DNA of 64,000 nt from Theobroma cacao (GCF_000208745.1 NC_030850.1:36838836-36902835); one strand, 5' to 3'. Positions 24,506 to 40,016 are shown, numbered from the stretch's first letter. The notes: a model not told the origin generated them from the sequence alone. A program made the numbers and translations.

Positions 24506-25101
24506 TCATAAGATTGCTTCCGGAATGGCACCAAGCTTGCTGCTAAGATATAATTGTGTAGGAACATCACATTTGTGGAGACCTGAGACTGCATCCGTCT
24601 GTGTCAAAGTTAATGCTAGCAAGGGTTCTAGCAAGAAAGTTTGATTCTCATTTTTTCTTTCATCCTTCCTTATTTCTTCCAGTACTGCTTTACTTGTGTC
24701 AATACCTGTAAACATTTAATCTCAGAATTGGTCAGAACTCAGACAATAGGGTTCACGAATTTCTCTCGAGTCAGTTAAATTTTCATGTATCCTCACCAGC
24801 AAGGTATCCACCATGCACATAGCCATTAAATCTTTCACTTGTGTGTTCGCCTGTGAAGAAAATGCGTCCAACTGGGGCCTGAAGGAAATTTAAAAAAAGA
24901 AAAAGGGAAAAGGAAAAGCCAACAGTGTTAAAATCATGATTCAATATTCTAATGCAGCTTGCTGCTTGCGTTATGAGGTTATCTTAAGCATCCAAAGAAA
25001 AAGATTTGCTTTATGTATCTCTGTATCATGGATAAAATAATCAACCCAAAGCGGAACTATGACCAGCAGAAAAGCAGAGCATTAGATAAATGGCTTTTCT
25101 C

Positions 25102-25145
<44 letters not shown>

Positions 25146-28100
25146 CTACCAATCCTCAAATCAGACACAGGAAGAATTTAACAGTTCCCCTTGATTCAAC
25201 CAGTTAGATTTCTTTCGTTCATTTTCAGATCATGCATTACTTGGATATTACCAATAGAAATATAGTTGCTAATAGCCTGAGAGATTAACGTTCAGAATGT
25301 CAAAACACATGCAGAGTAGAATTTGATCTTAAAAGTAAATACTATGAGTTACCTTAATGTCATTAACAACTTGGTTATTAGAGATTATGGGGTAGTTGCT
25401 GTAGCTGCCACGCTGGAACCTGTTGTTCCACCAGCGGGGAACAAGTATATCGGTGGCATTAGGTATGTCGGGCCCAAACATGTCCCTAAGCACACCCATA
25501 GCTTCCTTCAACGTCTCTTCATCGGATTGAGCTTCCACACGTTTTGATTCACCATTCGTCAATGTTACGACCAAAATATTCGAGCCAGGGTAGGCATTCT
25601 CCATGTGCTGATGAGATAGCAACAGATCAGCAGTCAATTTGGATGAATTCAAGGAGCAGTTAGAAATGAATGGATGATACAAAACTCTAGTAGATGCTTA
25701 AAGATGTAGGATTCTCATTCAAAATATCAAATTTTTTTTTATTAATCATTATACAAGTAAAGAATCTACATTGAAAAACTCAATACACCTCAAATAAGAT
25801 AAAAGACAGTACGATTCCATATTGCCTCCACAAGAGGCCACCCATCATTAAAAAGATGTTCAGTTTTCTTCGAAATCAAACAAGAAAAGTAAATTATGAT
25901 TTTGTGGGTATCAAAGCTTATTATCAAAGGCATATGAACATCAGTCCCTCCATTAAAAACACAGAAAACAGCGCAGATAGTGACTGGTTCCTACAATGCA
26001 ACCAATTCAGAGCCCTAAGACAGTGACCAAACACTATCAGATACACAAACATGCAAGGAGAAACCATTCCGTGCCAACAATTCTCTTGCAGTAGGTAATC
26101 TCTACAAGCAAATAACTACTAAATATTTTAATATGTCTTTTAGCTGCGGTAGTTGCCCAAAAAACTTGATTTAAGGTTATTTTCATATGTGATAATACAA
26201 GTAGCATTTGTCATATTATCTCAAATCCATAGTATCAGTCATCACATTTTGACATATCATGTACGGCTGCTAGGTTCTTAATGATAGACCCTAGCACATT
26301 CGACAAACAACAAAGTCAACCACCAACCACATTACAGATTAATATATGCCAGTAATTACTGGAAATTTGTATTTTAGAGGCAATGCCTTATCAATTATGT
26401 AACATTACAGCATTGTCGTTTTATGCGGAAAAACAGGGTTTTTATAACATGATAAATAGGTCAGCCTGGGATCAAGGGCAGCACACAGCGCAACGCATTG
26501 AATCAAAATAAACCAAAATGAAAAAATATTGAATTTTCAGTTTACTAAAGTGACAGCAACAACAAAAGGATTAGTCAGACCAAACATCAAAGTTAGCTGG
26601 CAACTATATTATAAAGGAAAGAACGATTAGACTAACCTGCCAAAACGTGTAATAGCCTCTCCGCTCGTGAGCATAGATGAAGAACTCTTTCTCAGGCCCA
26701 CAAGGCCAGAACTTACAAGGAAACTTGAGGAAGATCTTGGTATACACCATCACATCACATTTCTCTATGGCTTCCGTTTTCCACCTCTGTTATCATTTAA
26801 TACTTTTTTTCTCGATATTAATATTTAATCAAGCATAAGTAATTTTATAGTAATCAAAGGAAATTTTACACGATTAAGCAATCTAAAGCCCAGGGACCAC
26901 TACAGGAAATAATTGCATGGGATATAATAAGCAAAATCATAGTCTGAGACATCTCTAAGAAATTCTTTCCAAGCTCATTCTGTGTAAGTGGTGGATTTTT
27001 CATTTTAATAGCCAAATTATGATTTTCGCTGTAACAGACAACTTCCATAATTGACTAGCATTCAAAAGGCATTTCTTCTTTGTTCCAAGCCTCATTATCA
27101 TCACCTAAAATCCTACATACTAAACACATGAATTTGATACTCAACCTCAACCTCAAATTCTTCATATATTTTCTCATAGATTGTTGGTCACGATCTCACA
27201 CTAGTTCCAGTTCTACTATATATTAGCACCAATCAAGAGGATGAGTGATGACTACTGCTCTGTACCTTATGGCTAGGTCTAAACATGGCTTACCTGCTCA
27301 CAGATATGCTTAAATCATGGGTTGCCCTAAGCACTAGTCCGAGTGAAATAGCAACACCTATCTGTCATACATGACTATTGAGTTTTTGAGAAATCTAACT
27401 ATCAAGCCAAAGTTTCCCCGGAAAAGCATGTTAAGGCTTTGAACTCCACACATTCTACCATTGCTAAGACTAGCCTGTTTAATTAGTAGTAGTATCATAT
27501 TTTCAAGAAAATGAAATGCAGCTGTCACAATATATTTTATATGCAGATTATCACCCCACACCGTACACGTGTTGTACTAAAAAAAAAATCTCAAAGCCAG
27601 AAAAGTACTAATCACATGAGCCTATGGGTTACAAAATCTGTGGATCACCGTGCAACCCATGGTATTTGCTTGTAATAAAGGCACCTCGAAAATATATATC
27701 CCTTTCATCACCCACCAGCAATCTCTATTTAATACAGCTAAGTGGCTGGAGCCATGAATTCTGACTCTTTCCAACTTTATGATATTTACTATTGTGGCCC
27801 ACACCCTATAAAATAAGGAAAACACTTTGGCAACTCCCATCTATGGGGACCCATAGCCTAGGGTTCTTATCCTATTGCATTCAACGGTCAAGATCCTCCT
27901 ATTAATGCAGATAATGTTGATGAACAAGTGTTCATAGAAAAGCTAGATTCTAGTGGGTTTTTACTACTATAAAAAAGGGAGATAAAAACATATAATAAAG
28001 AAAGAGGATACGTACGGGCAAGGGTGGCCTGAAGGAAATGAGATCGCTTTGGAGAACACCAATGCTAGCAGACAAAATCACGTAGTTGGCTTCGTAGACG

Positions 28101-30954
28101 CAACCATCTTCTGTTTTCACCGTGACGCCGTTTCTCGAGTGCTGTAATTCCCTGACAACCTGCCCCGAATCCATGCACAAAGAAACATCTTCAGCATCAT
28201 AATAATATATGATACTCGTAAACAGGAACTAATAAATTAATTGAAATTTTTTAAAAAAATTAATAGAAGTCCAAGGTAACAGCCAACGAGTCTCATAAGA
28301 TTCTGAGAAGTCAAAGCAAGAAAACCCGTGCAGTTCAGATATCAGAAGCAGAAACGGGAAAGATTTATTGAAGGAGGTACATGGAGCCCCATGCCCCCAT
28401 TACCTATTTAAGGGAGGTTTCTAAAAGACTCTGTGAATAGTAGAAAAAAAAGGGGGAAAGTGTTCACTATTTGTCTGATTTTAGAGCAATCGAGATAGTG
28501 AAGACAACAACATATTAAATGAAGAAAATGACAAGACTCTCTATTTGCATGTTCTTATGCGAGTTTGATAAGACATCTCAACTCCTGGGTGTTGTTCTCT
28601 GGTCATTGTGGACAGTGCGCAGGATAGTGAAAATTGGGGAACTTAGGGCCCTACTGATTGATGATAGTGAGGTAAAAGTGCTTGAAAGGTTTTAAACATG
28701 AAGCCCGATTGAAATGAAAAATATAAGGTCAAACTATGCCCTGTTTAAGGGTCCTCAACTCCTCAAAGTTTCACAACTTTGCATCATTGAAATTGCTCAC
28801 AGTTGGGAACAGACCCAACATCTGAGGTTGACTAATTATTTTCTTGTTTTCAAACGTGTTAAAATCATTGCAGTGAAGGAAAAGAAGAGTTCAGCTCATA
28901 AACCAAGAAAAAAAAAACAAAAAGAATTCCAATAATTTCAACGAGAAATATATACGATTAGTATTAGTATTAAAAGAATAACGAGCTTTGGTCTATGATC
29001 ATGATGACGATGATGATCTGATAGCTAGAAAAGAAAAAAGATGATAAAATAATTCATTAAGAAAAGAAATTAAAAAACAGAACCCTGAAAACAGTTGACC
29101 CTCCATAGTGAAGAAAAAGGTGTATCTAAGAAACATTATATAATAATAAAAACAACAATAAAATAAACAAAGGTGAAAATAGCTTTCAGTAAACGTCATT
29201 ATCTGCAAACTCCCAAAAGTGGGTCAATCAATCTCAACAACAAAAAGAAAGCAGTGCATGCATACAAAACAGAGCTTCAGATTTTTTTGCACACTTTCTG
29301 CTCTTTTTTTCTATTTTCTGTATTTATTATCTCATTGCTCTCTGTCCCTCTGTTTTCATCCCATGATTGAGTGACAAGAAAACAAAACAACCATATCATA
29401 TGGACTGAAAAATTGATTAAAAAAAGCAAAACAAATTGAAAGGTGAAGCAAAAGAATCAAAGAGTTGGATTTTATACCTTGTTGAGTTTGAGACGACTGT
29501 CCAGGATTTTACCCTCCGACGTAAATAGAAAATCCTCAGCCATTTTATGCAGTAAATACTCGTAACCTCTTTCATCTGCCACCAAAAACTCTCTTTCTCC
29601 AAAATCTACGTATGTTGATATTGGCTCCACCTCTGTATGCAAAACAGCAAGCATTAGCAAAAGGAAAAAACAGGGAAATTTAATGCTCTGTTCAGTGTCA
29701 ATGTACAAGAAGAAATTTCTAATGAAATAATCATTGTTATTTGTATTGTTTTCCTTTCTTATTATGACTACTAATTACCGTCAGGTGTCCGGTCAAGATT
29801 TCTTTAAGCATATTTTTCACGAAGCAGAACAATCCAAATGCATGAATCATAATTAAAATATTTTCAATTGCATTTCTTGACTTTTCTCAGCATCCAAACA
29901 GGGAAAAACAGAATGGGTGGTGGAACTTGCCTGCCATCTCAAAATCGTGTAATATGAAGTCAATTGCGAGCTCTATTGGTGTCTTTGGCGTTCTAAAAAA
30001 ATCCACAATGAAAAACCAAAAATGTATGGGAAAAGTTAATTCACTGACATTTAAGAGAAAAAAAGAAAAGCACTACCAGTGAATTAGTAATTAATGATTA
30101 TGAAATTATCATATGTTCTTCTTACAGAGGTTGGTCGGTTCCTTTGGAGGCATCGTCGACACAGTTTGCATCTAGGTCCCTTAGTTTCTGAATCGCTGAG
30201 TCCACCGCTTTTTTGTACGAGTCTGCGGCGATTCCACTCGGAAATATCTTCCCGCTGCAACTCATTCATACAAATATTAAACTTTAATACATTAATACGC
30301 ATAATTTCCTTTTTTTTTATTTCTTGAAAAACAGAGACTCAACAGAAAAAACTAGAAGAAGAAAAGCCAATTGACACCGGCGAATCCAAATTGTCCACAC
30401 GGCGTCTTTCAGATAAAAAAGTTTTCTCATTTTCAAAGCTCAACCGTTCACCGCCAAATAAAATAGTTAAAAATCTCAGGTTTCGGATTCGGACCTCCGA
30501 TCATAGATGTTATAGCGGGCATTGCTGTAGTCAGAGAAACAGGTTCGGAGGCCCAACTCTGCGGCAATCTCCCAAACCGGGTTGGATTCTTTACCACCTA
30601 CACCGGCGATCCAACCGGCCCCTAGCTCCACCGACACGCCTCCGAAATTTTCTTTCCGGATCCTACCGCCAATTCTATCGGAGGCTTCCAAAATCACCAA
30701 ATCCTCAATTCCGTTCTCAGCCAAAACCTTCGCCGCCGATATACCTAACCAGAATTTAAAAAATCATCAATTAAAAAACACAATTTCTCGTTTCTCAACA
30801 ATTTTTTTTTTCAAATTATCAACACACAATAACACGTAATATCCACATCTTTCTTCGTTAACAAGAATGTATTATTCGGTTAGATTGTTCTCCGTTACCG
30901 ACCGGAGATGCCGGCGCCGATTACGACAACGGAGGAGCGAGTTGAGGAATCCAT
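24506..30954 (-). CDS. PAO1: Polyamine oxidase, PAO1-like, cytosolic
   Basis: FAD-dependent amine oxidase acting on spermine-type polyamines with release of hydrogen peroxide. Ten exons, 5' to 3': 30903-30954, 30495-30744, 30126-30254, 29931-29992, 29478-29632, 28016-28159, 26637-26786, 25353-25607, 24797-24878, 24506-24705; 492 residues, phases close. The FAD-binding Rossmann start [10 protein letters not shown] is at residues 9-18, followed by [11 protein letters not shown] and [20 protein letters not shown]. The C-terminal FAD contact [12 protein letters not shown] is present. There is no N-terminal signal peptide and no C-terminal SRL-type peroxisomal signal (it ends PEAIL), so it resembles the cytosolic Arabidopsis PAO1 class rather than apoplastic maize-type or peroxisomal PAO2-4. 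Intron 4 has a GC donor. Introns 5, 6 and 7 exceed 1 kb. Confident in family and class. Confidence 0.93.
25104..25142 (+). repeat. (AT)n microsatellite in PAO intron 8
   Basis: About 39 bases of uninterrupted AT repeat in the intron between the exons ending at 25353 and starting at 24878. Confidence 0.95.
29930..29931 (-). other. GC splice donor of PAO intron 4
   Basis: On the minus strand the exon ends ATGGCAG and the intron begins GCAAGT. The next acceptor (CAG at 29633-29635) restores EMAEVEPIS in frame. A GT donor in this phase is not available nearby. AG/GCAAGT is the standard consensus of the rare GC-AG intron class. Confidence 0.85.
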
Positions 30955-33900
30955 CTACGAGAGCGATTAAAAAGAAAAAAAAAGAAAGATAGAGGAGGAA
31001 TGTGTCTGAGTTTGTGTCGTTGTAGTCTGCTGGCGAGAGGGGCAGATATAGCGGGAGTCAGTTTATATAGGCTTTTTTTTTCCTTTTTTTATTTTTTTAT
31101 TTCCTTAATTTCTTTTTAAAATAATTTAAAAAAATGTGCTTTTTGATTTGTTTCAACTTTTTCAAGTTGTACACGAACAAGTAAGTGAGCGTAGTCTGAT
31201 CGAATTTCTACTCCTGATTGACGAGGATTTGACGCGTTCCTCCACAGCCAAAAGGACATATTGGTCTTTTTCATTAGCTAGATTTGAGGACGTCTGAAAT
31301 TTTTATTGGACAAATTTCACTTTCACTATATAATTTTAATTTTTTTACTTAATACTTTCTGCTCTTTTCTCAACCTTTTGTGAATAAATTTTATTTTTAA
31401 AAATAATTACACCTTTAATTTTTGATTCTAAAATATTTTAATAATTATGCTGGACAAAATTAACACTGTAACTTTTTTCGAGAATTGAACAAAAAGAAAC
31501 GTGAAAATAAATTAAAACGGAAGATTTTTTTTTGTTTGTGATTAGTTATTAATTATTAGTATTAGACACAAGGAGTGACTTTGGGAATCGAAATGAGCTA
31601 AGCAATTTTGGTTGCATCATCCATGCAAATCCAATGCAATTGCTTTGAAATTTCCTAGTCGGCTGTTTGTTTTCCTCGTTTACAAAATCCGGTTCCTTAA
31701 CTCACGTTCTTATTACTAAAATACAAGATATTTGTTGTTTGAAACTTGGGAGAAGATATGAAGAATAATTTTGATTTTACTATTGGTATTGCTTTGGAGA
31801 GTAAACAAGAACCATCTAAACCAATGCTATATGATCTAATTATTGACTCATAATTAATTAAATTATGGTTATTTAGTCTTGACTTCATTAAACTATGACG
31901 TTTACATTAACCTTATCAATAATTGAATGACTTCTATATAGAGAAATTAAAAAAAAAAAAACAAAGGCGGCTATATTATGATACTCTTTAAATCTTAAAT
32001 ATTAGCAATTATCTCATATAACATATTCATATTTATGAAATCTATATGCTATCAGTAATGAGTTAATAGAAAAAATCCATATGCTATTAATCGGTTGGAT
32101 GAAGTTGTCTTACGTGGTCCGATTCTAAGAGGAGAACATGCAGCAAATAGTCTTTAACAGTGATAAGAATGGAACAAACATTTGGTGCCTAATTAACGAG
32201 CTACTTAGGTCAATAAAAGTCGGTTTGGATGTGCAGGACGGTGCTGAAAACTTTGATTAAAGTTAATTAAGTGAATAAAATTCGATTTAGACGTGCGAGA
32301 TACTACGAAGAGAATGCTTTTAATTCGAGGAGGATGGGAGGAAAAGAAAATGGTAAGTGGGATAAATAAAGGACGTGGAAAGTGTGGCATAGCGTTGTCC
32401 TGAGACGAAAGGTCATAATCAGAACGTGAAAGGCAGGGGATGGGCGTTGGATGATCAGAAGAATCCAGCAGGAGCAAAAAAAAAAAAAAAAAAGAAGAAA
32501 ACCGCCAGCACGTGACGGCGGAGATCAAATTGGCCGTGCAGAAGTCAACGGTCAAAGTTTATGCCCCAAACCCCAACCAAACTGGAGGCAGAGGGGCATC
32601 AAGTAGCGGGCTGTCACCCCTCACTCCAGATTGGCTACAGTCTGTAATCATTGTATCATAATAATTGCATTTTATTATTGTTTTTCTATTTATAATTAAA
32701 ATAAAAAATACATTATACTTAATAAAAAAAAATATATATATATATATATATCAAGTTACCAAAAAAAGACGTATCCGTCTTTTTTTTTTAATCAAACAAA
32801 TTTGATTCATTGAACTTTGATATATAATTAAATAATCTTATATATTGTTCACATTGCTAAAAGAATTCTTTACAGGACAAGAATGAGTGTTACATATATA
32901 TATATATATATATTCCAACAAAAACCTTTAATATTGGAAACAATTTTGAGTGACGTATATACTTTTATAGTATTAAACAAATTCAACAAAATTGGGTAAA
33001 TTTTTTTTTTAACTTATATCTCTTTTTATAACAAGTATTAAAAAAAATGAATTCGAACCCAACTTTTAATTTAAGTCGGGGAATCGTGTGTATATGTGCA
33101 TATTTCATTTACTAATTATTGCTACTACTATATTTAAATAAACATTGAACCGAAAGCTTTTCATATGTAAATACTATATTTGTATAAAACATAAAACGTA
33201 CGCTTGTGGGGCATTCAAATTCGGAAATTATTGAGTCTATATATATACCCATATTGCAAAAAAGGGAAAAATTCCAAAACCCTATATAACTTAATTAATC
33301 ATAGCTGTGGAAGTAGGCATTCTTATTCTTGCAATTAGGCAACCATGTATATCGTTTTCCTCTTTATGTGGTACATATTCCTTTTCTTTTTTTAACTTTT
33401 TTTTTAGAATTGTCATGACAAATTGTGTAAGTCATGAGCAAAGTCATAGACCCTAGCTAGCTAAACTGTGTGCGGCTTTACATTCTAATATAAAGTTCAC
33501 GAGTCTTGGTCAAAAAAAGCTCTATTTCCCCAAGACAGGTTCAACCCAGTCTTACTGGGAAAAGGTCAAAGAGAGAAATCTCCATTGGTAATTGATGTGG
33601 CATGATTTGAAATGTTGCTTATCTAAAGACAGTAACGCCTGCTTCAGCTTTCTCTTCTTTATTGGTTTAGTTTTTTATTTATATTATATTTCCATGAATT
33701 TCCGACACAAGTTATTTTCACAGATTTTCACCAATTCAAGTTATTTTCAAAGAAATAGATTCTTGTCGGAAAAATTTCCGATAACATTTTTTATTTTCAA
33801 CAGAAGATCGATTATGACAAAATGAGGACAACATGTACGACGAAATTTTGAAAAAAAAAAAAAGTTTTTTTATGAATTTTTTTTTAGAATATTGTTGAAA

Positions 33901-36190
33901 AAGGTCAGTTTTTTTTTGTACTGTTTGAATCCTGTTATGAATACATCAAATTCAACAATTATGCATGCTTTCAGCTTAATTAGTCCTCTGTTCCTCTTCA
34001 AATGCCTTGAGAAATAGGAGAAACAAAAATGATGAACAATTAGATTAATGTGTGGGTATTTTTTTTTCTTTTATTGATTTTTTGTTTTAGGGTAAGATAA
34101 ATCAAGAATGCATTCATAGAGTAAATGGGTGGCTACTTTTATGTGCTTATCCACATTCACATGTGCAGGTCCAGCTCATTGGTTTAAACAAAGAAAAAGA
34201 AAAGAAAATTTACTAAAAAAAAAATGAAAGAAATGTCTGAAGAATTGGAAAATCTCCATAAGCATCATGGCTACAAGGCGATCGTGCATGAACACGGAGC
34301 TTTGATCTAGTCAGAACGAGTCCACTCTAACAGTGTGAACAATCAGAAAGAACCCTTTTTTATTTCGGTTCCACTTAATAAAGCGCCTCCTCAATTCATT
34401 CTCCATAAAATTCCCAACCCCACTAGCAGTACCCTACTTCCCCAAAACCTCATTTTGATCTAGTCAAAAGAAAAAATAATTATAAAAAAAGAGACAAATG
34501 AGTTATGATATATAAACTGGACTGAATATAAACAAACAACGGGTAACGACATGCAAATTCAGTTTAATATAAATAAGTACGAAAATTAATTGTGTGCTGA
34601 ACAAATGATAGGAATGAAAAGAATATTTACTTTACCATTAACACAAGTAATTAATTAGAACCTAATTTCAAGTTAGGAAGTAGCTCCTAATTAATGAACA
34701 AGGAGAATGTATAATTGGAGGTAGAAGTGCCCCACTTTAAGACAAAGTTAATTATAATGATAGATCAGCAAAAAGATTTTATAAGATAAGAAGCCACATG
34801 ACAATCTGAATAATGGTTATTTATAATCCAAGTGGGGGCTATAATTTGGGCCAGCATACCAAATATTTTCATGTGTTATTGGTGTTATTTATGGGAAAAT
34901 GCTTGAATTTGGAGATCATGTTTTGTTTACACATACAGATCTCATGGATGCAAAAGGAAACAAAAGACGTTGACACAGACAGCCAGATTTATCATCATTT
35001 GATCTATGAGCCTTAGCTAAGACGGGAGAGAGAGAAGCAGAAGCAGCTGTTTCCACGAAGAAATAGTAGTACGTACCCTTGTGATAATTTTAAGGTGCAA
35101 ATGATATATGTTAACACGAAAATCATTCATTTGATGCCCCTAACATGACATCTTACCAAACCTTAATGATATAAGAAGTCCATCTAAGCTAATTTGTTTC
35201 TGCCAAGAAAACCAAATGAACTTTATGGCCAACTCTCTCCCTTGATATTTTGTAATATCACTTTTTAAGCTTTTGTCTTTTTGGAACCTCTTAAAGAGTA
35301 ATCTTTTTATTTCAATTTTTTTTTTTAAAAAAAGTTACTTTTTTCTTCGAAAACGTACTTGTTGAAATTTTGTCGAAAAGTTTTATTGTCATTTGATATG
35401 ATTTGACGCAAAATGCATTTTCGACGGGTTTCTAACGAAATCAATTTTGTCAAAAATGTACAAATAAAAAATTAAAAATAGTTTTGGTCAAAAATCCGTT
35501 GATAAAGGTATTCTGCTTTGGACAAATTCTTCTTAATGAAATTGCTTTTATCTGAAATTTTTTTTAAGAAAAAGTAATTGTTAACGGTATAATTATATAT
35601 ATTTATATATATTCCTAATGGTTTGTTAGAAGTTGTTTTAAACTCTTTCGTACTGTCGTTTTTCAGATTGGTGGCTTGTGATTTCATACTTGTAAAATGG
35701 TTACATGGCGATGAGTTGAGGTTTCTTGATCATCATCATCATCATCGTCAGGAGTTCTTGATTAGCCTGAGACACTATTGAGAGCCGTATGATTAATTGA
35801 TATACCCCACCAAAAATTTGCATACAATCATAGGAGGAGATCAGACAAACAAGAAAACAACCAAGGGGACTCCGAAACTCTAAACATGTTGCGACAAAGG
35901 TTAAAAAAAAAAGACATGAATCCATCGGAAAGTTAGGTGTTTCTGTCCCGATTGAATGTATATCCAACAGATTTGATTGAGCAAGACACAGGCTTTTGTT
36001 CTTTAGCAACAACGTCGACGTTTTTAACTCCCCCCAAAAACAAGTTATCCATACAAGAAATTGGAATGAAAGTTGTTATCCACGATTTGGGGAAGCCAAT
36101 CATAATTTCTCATATCTATTAATCTAGCTTAGAAAATTACGTCCAAATGGACCAATTGTGCCATGCAAAGTGTCTGTCCTAGCTCTTGGG

Positions 36191-36210
36191 ATATATATAT
36201 ATATATATAT
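36191..36210 (+). repeat. (AT)n microsatellite
   Basis: Twenty bases of AT repeat inside the gene-poor interval. Confidence 0.9.
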
Positions 36211-39200
36211 TTAATTTGGGTTTAGGCAGTCCAAATTTATATAATTTGCCAAAAGTGTTCTTTGTATTAATTTTCAACTATACTCATCATAAACCCCACT
36301 AATTATAAAAGTTTAATTATTAAAAAAAAAACACCCATACACAATCTCTAATATTCCATTTTATACATTTAATAAATTACACGATAACGAGTACAAACTC
36401 TTTTTATTTTGTTATTATATATTTACGTTTCTTATTCATATGTACATGAAATTTTAAAATTTTTAAAATATTAAATTAATATTATATATATATACACACA
36501 CGCATACGTAATCATACTTTTTCTGTTTATATTGAGTTTTGAAGGTGCATGCATCATGCATACACATGCCACACCTCACTTTGAAAGGATAAATTTAATA
36601 GAGAAATCTTATTATTCACAAAGAATAGCTCCTATATTTATATATATAGACATTTAGGGTTCATCATACCAACTCTTTGACGGTGAAAATTGAAGGGGAA
36701 AGGTCAAAAAAGAAAGTGAGCCAACCCAAAAACCCTAGAAAAGTAGTGAATGGCCTTAGGCCGGCAAGGGGAATTTGTCTAGAAAAAAAACAGTGAATCC
36801 CCCTTGTTGAGGCGGGGGGGGGGAAACGTAACACCACAAAAGGAATTTAGTCGTTTGCATTCGTTTATTACAATTTGCGCAAGTGGAACAATTGGAATTT
36901 ATTCACGACATTGATGTTCAAAGTTTATGATCAAATTGGGGGTGATCATGGTCGCCATGATCAATCATTTTGCTTGTGGATGAGGAAGAAATTCCTCCAT
37001 CTTAATACATATCTTGATGGGGAAAACTACTTGCCATGGATTAGTGGATGAATGGTCCTTTGCGTCTTACGTTATCTCCCCCTCCATTGACTTTATACGC
37101 ACTTGGCGTAGTTGTTCCACTGTTGACACATTGGCTACAAACTTAGGAATTACTCTAAAGAATGTTACCACCAGCGTGTGCAAAGAATATTGAAGACAGG
37201 GTCTCCTTTTGAAAGTGGCCACGACAATGGATTGCGGGGGGAATTATTTTAAGTTGCCAAATGGCTACATTTTCTGTGAAGTCGGTTTCCTTAATTTTCA
37301 AGGTTTTCACCCCCACACACACAACACACCCATCTCATGTTCTTCAAGACAATATGGCTAACTTTCCTGGTTGGTGGAGACTTGAAAGCAAAGAGGGAGA
37401 CGTCATATTCCTTGGCGTTTTCACCTTTCGGGCATGTCTAGTTTAAACTATCAGGAATATCATAAATCGATCAGAAACCGGTCATGCTATCAAGTAGCAG
37501 CATTGAAACAATCACACTGATACATATTATTAATATACATTACCGTCTATGTTAAGACAAACCACTTAAACTTGTATATAATAAGAGACACGAAAACGAG
37601 TTGTACCTAATTTTCCATGACAGGAAAGATTCAAAATCTATCATCCAATCAGTATCAAATCACGAATATTTCGCTTCTATTCAATGAACAGGAAAGAATT
37701 TAGAACCTGTGTTTTTCAACAACAAGCCATTTTTTTATTGGTTCTATATATATCCTTGGAATATGTACCAATGGAAGAAATGCACTTACAAATTGTGTAC
37801 TGTTGAAATCCACCCAGAACCAAAAGCTAGCTAGATACCCAGTTCAACGAGGCATAATTTGGTGCCCTTGACAAAAAGAGGGAAACTAAAGAGGGATGTC
37901 GGAGAAGAACAACTTTTCCAAGTTGCCTTCAAAGTTGGATTCTAGAAAGATTGACAAAAATTGCATTCTCCGCAACGTTTTATGCAATATGCAGTGGCAA
38001 TGGTGGCAATAAAAGAAGAATATATATATAAGAATTGAAAGATTTTTCTTATTTGTTCTTAATTTTAAGTTCTATGATGCTGCTTACATAATATTGTCGA
38101 TATGCACGAGACGTAGTCTCACGTGAAAATGTTAAATTCATATATTTGATTAAGCATAAACTTGATAAATCAAAATACGATGGTACGTAATCAATTAAAT
38201 TTATTCACAAAATACTTTTATTTCAATTCATTGAATCAAAAGTCTATCTTTTGATTTCTTATGCAACAATAGTTTTCATGTTTTTCATTATGGGTGTAGG
38301 AGAGTTTGGTTTATGTCCTTGCAAATGTATGAAAAAAGGGATATCATGTTTGAACTTGTTTGAGAAAATAATAAAAGTCTTGGGGTAAATAAAGATAATA
38401 TGAACAGAAAATTTTCATGTTTTTCATTATTTGTTCCAAACTTTCCGTATATATTGTATGACTTTTGGATAAGCATGTTACTTATGATTTTATCTTAAGT
38501 TGAAAGTATTATTTGAATTATTTCTCGCAAATCAACGTATGTGTAGATGTTAAGAACTTACATTTTCAACTTAAATTTATAGAAAAGAAGAAACTACCTC
38601 GGTCCGGGTCTATCTAGACCGTAATATCTCTAATAAGGATTTCACATTAACGAAAAGTTAAGTAGTCTTCGATATCATTTTATCACATAACCATGATTCT
38701 CTTTAAAAAATTAACTTGATAAAATGTACAACACTCACACTTATAAGCTTATTAGGATTTCTTTTTATTCAATAAAATATAGTAACATATTTAACGTAAT
38801 ATGTATACGTCTGAATATATAAATAAAAAAATATATCTTAAAAACTCAATTTGATTCATATTAAAAACCCCAAAAAAAAAATTATTTATTTTTTTTCCTT
38901 CCTAAGAAACATGAAAAAGATTAATCCGTAGTCGAAATCATGACCGCAACGTTTTGTACATATCAAAAACATAAAAGCGTCTCGTCAAGGCGACATGACA
39001 CCAAATCATGAATCCCCGGTGACATTTCTTTGTCTAATCAAGTGACTTTAGAGAAACATAACGTAACTGATGTTCTTGCCGAAATAACAATGTATGTTCG
39101 TGTTTCATACGTTCGCTTCTTTGCCTTGCACTTCGGGTTCGACTCACCGGCCGCAAAGTTGAAACCACAAATGGGGAAATCGCTTTCAATTTCAACCTCA

Positions 39201-40016
39201 AAACTCATTCAAAAGGGTTGGATTCTCCCAAGAGCAATGCCTGGCAATTGATTTGTGGCACTTTACCAAACACCAAGCCCCCGCCACGCCCCCCAAAAAT
39301 CAGATCGGACTCGACCTCCATCTTCCTAGTCATCTTGTCCAAAACCATTGGATCAGTTTGAAAGGACAAATCTAGTCAAAGTTTACTGTTTTCAGAGATG
39401 TAATGATGTTCCCCAGTGCTATGTCTTTGAAAAAAACATAAAAGGACGTTTTAGAAATGATTGCTACCATGTGTGTAACAGGTCTCCGAAGGGTCTGGTC
39501 AGGGGGTTTGGTTGGTGTTATAGTCTCCTTTATGGATGGCTCCATTACAAGTCTCTCAACTGGGGTTTGGATATGGCTGTCAACCTCATTTGTTTGCTTT
39601 CTTGTAAGAAAATCTTCAAGCTTGGACTTGGAGAACTTTTCATCACCTCATGATGTTGGTTTGGAACTTTCCCATTTTTCCATCTTTGTTCTGCTGCTCT
39701 AATTCCTTTCATACTTTGGCAAAACAGAAAGTTTCTCATTTTCTTATATTTCTAGTTGATGAAATCATACCATTTCTTTTCTGTGTGGTTTTTCCGTCTT
39801 TAAATTAAATGTTTATTTTCCTTTATTTTTTAACCAGAATATAAAAATATCATGGAAATAAAATTTAATTACAAGAGCAAAACAACTACATGTAGATAAT
39901 AAAGTAATTTTTTATGTGATAAAATAGAACTCGAAAAAGAAAAATTGGAATAAACATTTCAGCAACTCAAGATTGAAGATAAGATTTACACATGATGGAA
40001 TGATTCTCCCAATCTA

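Noticed and set aside
33640..33860. GTCGGAAAAATTTCCGATAA-like words that might be transposon subterminal repeats
   Set aside because: Only two or three loose matches here and near 35340-35440. No ends, target duplications or coding sequence define an element.
36880..37200. Possible relic of a copia-type gag (LDGENYLPW in the plus frame)
   Set aside because: Only nine or ten residues resemble the gag start and the frame is broken by stops straight after. No protease, integrase, polymerase or long terminal repeats were seen nearby.
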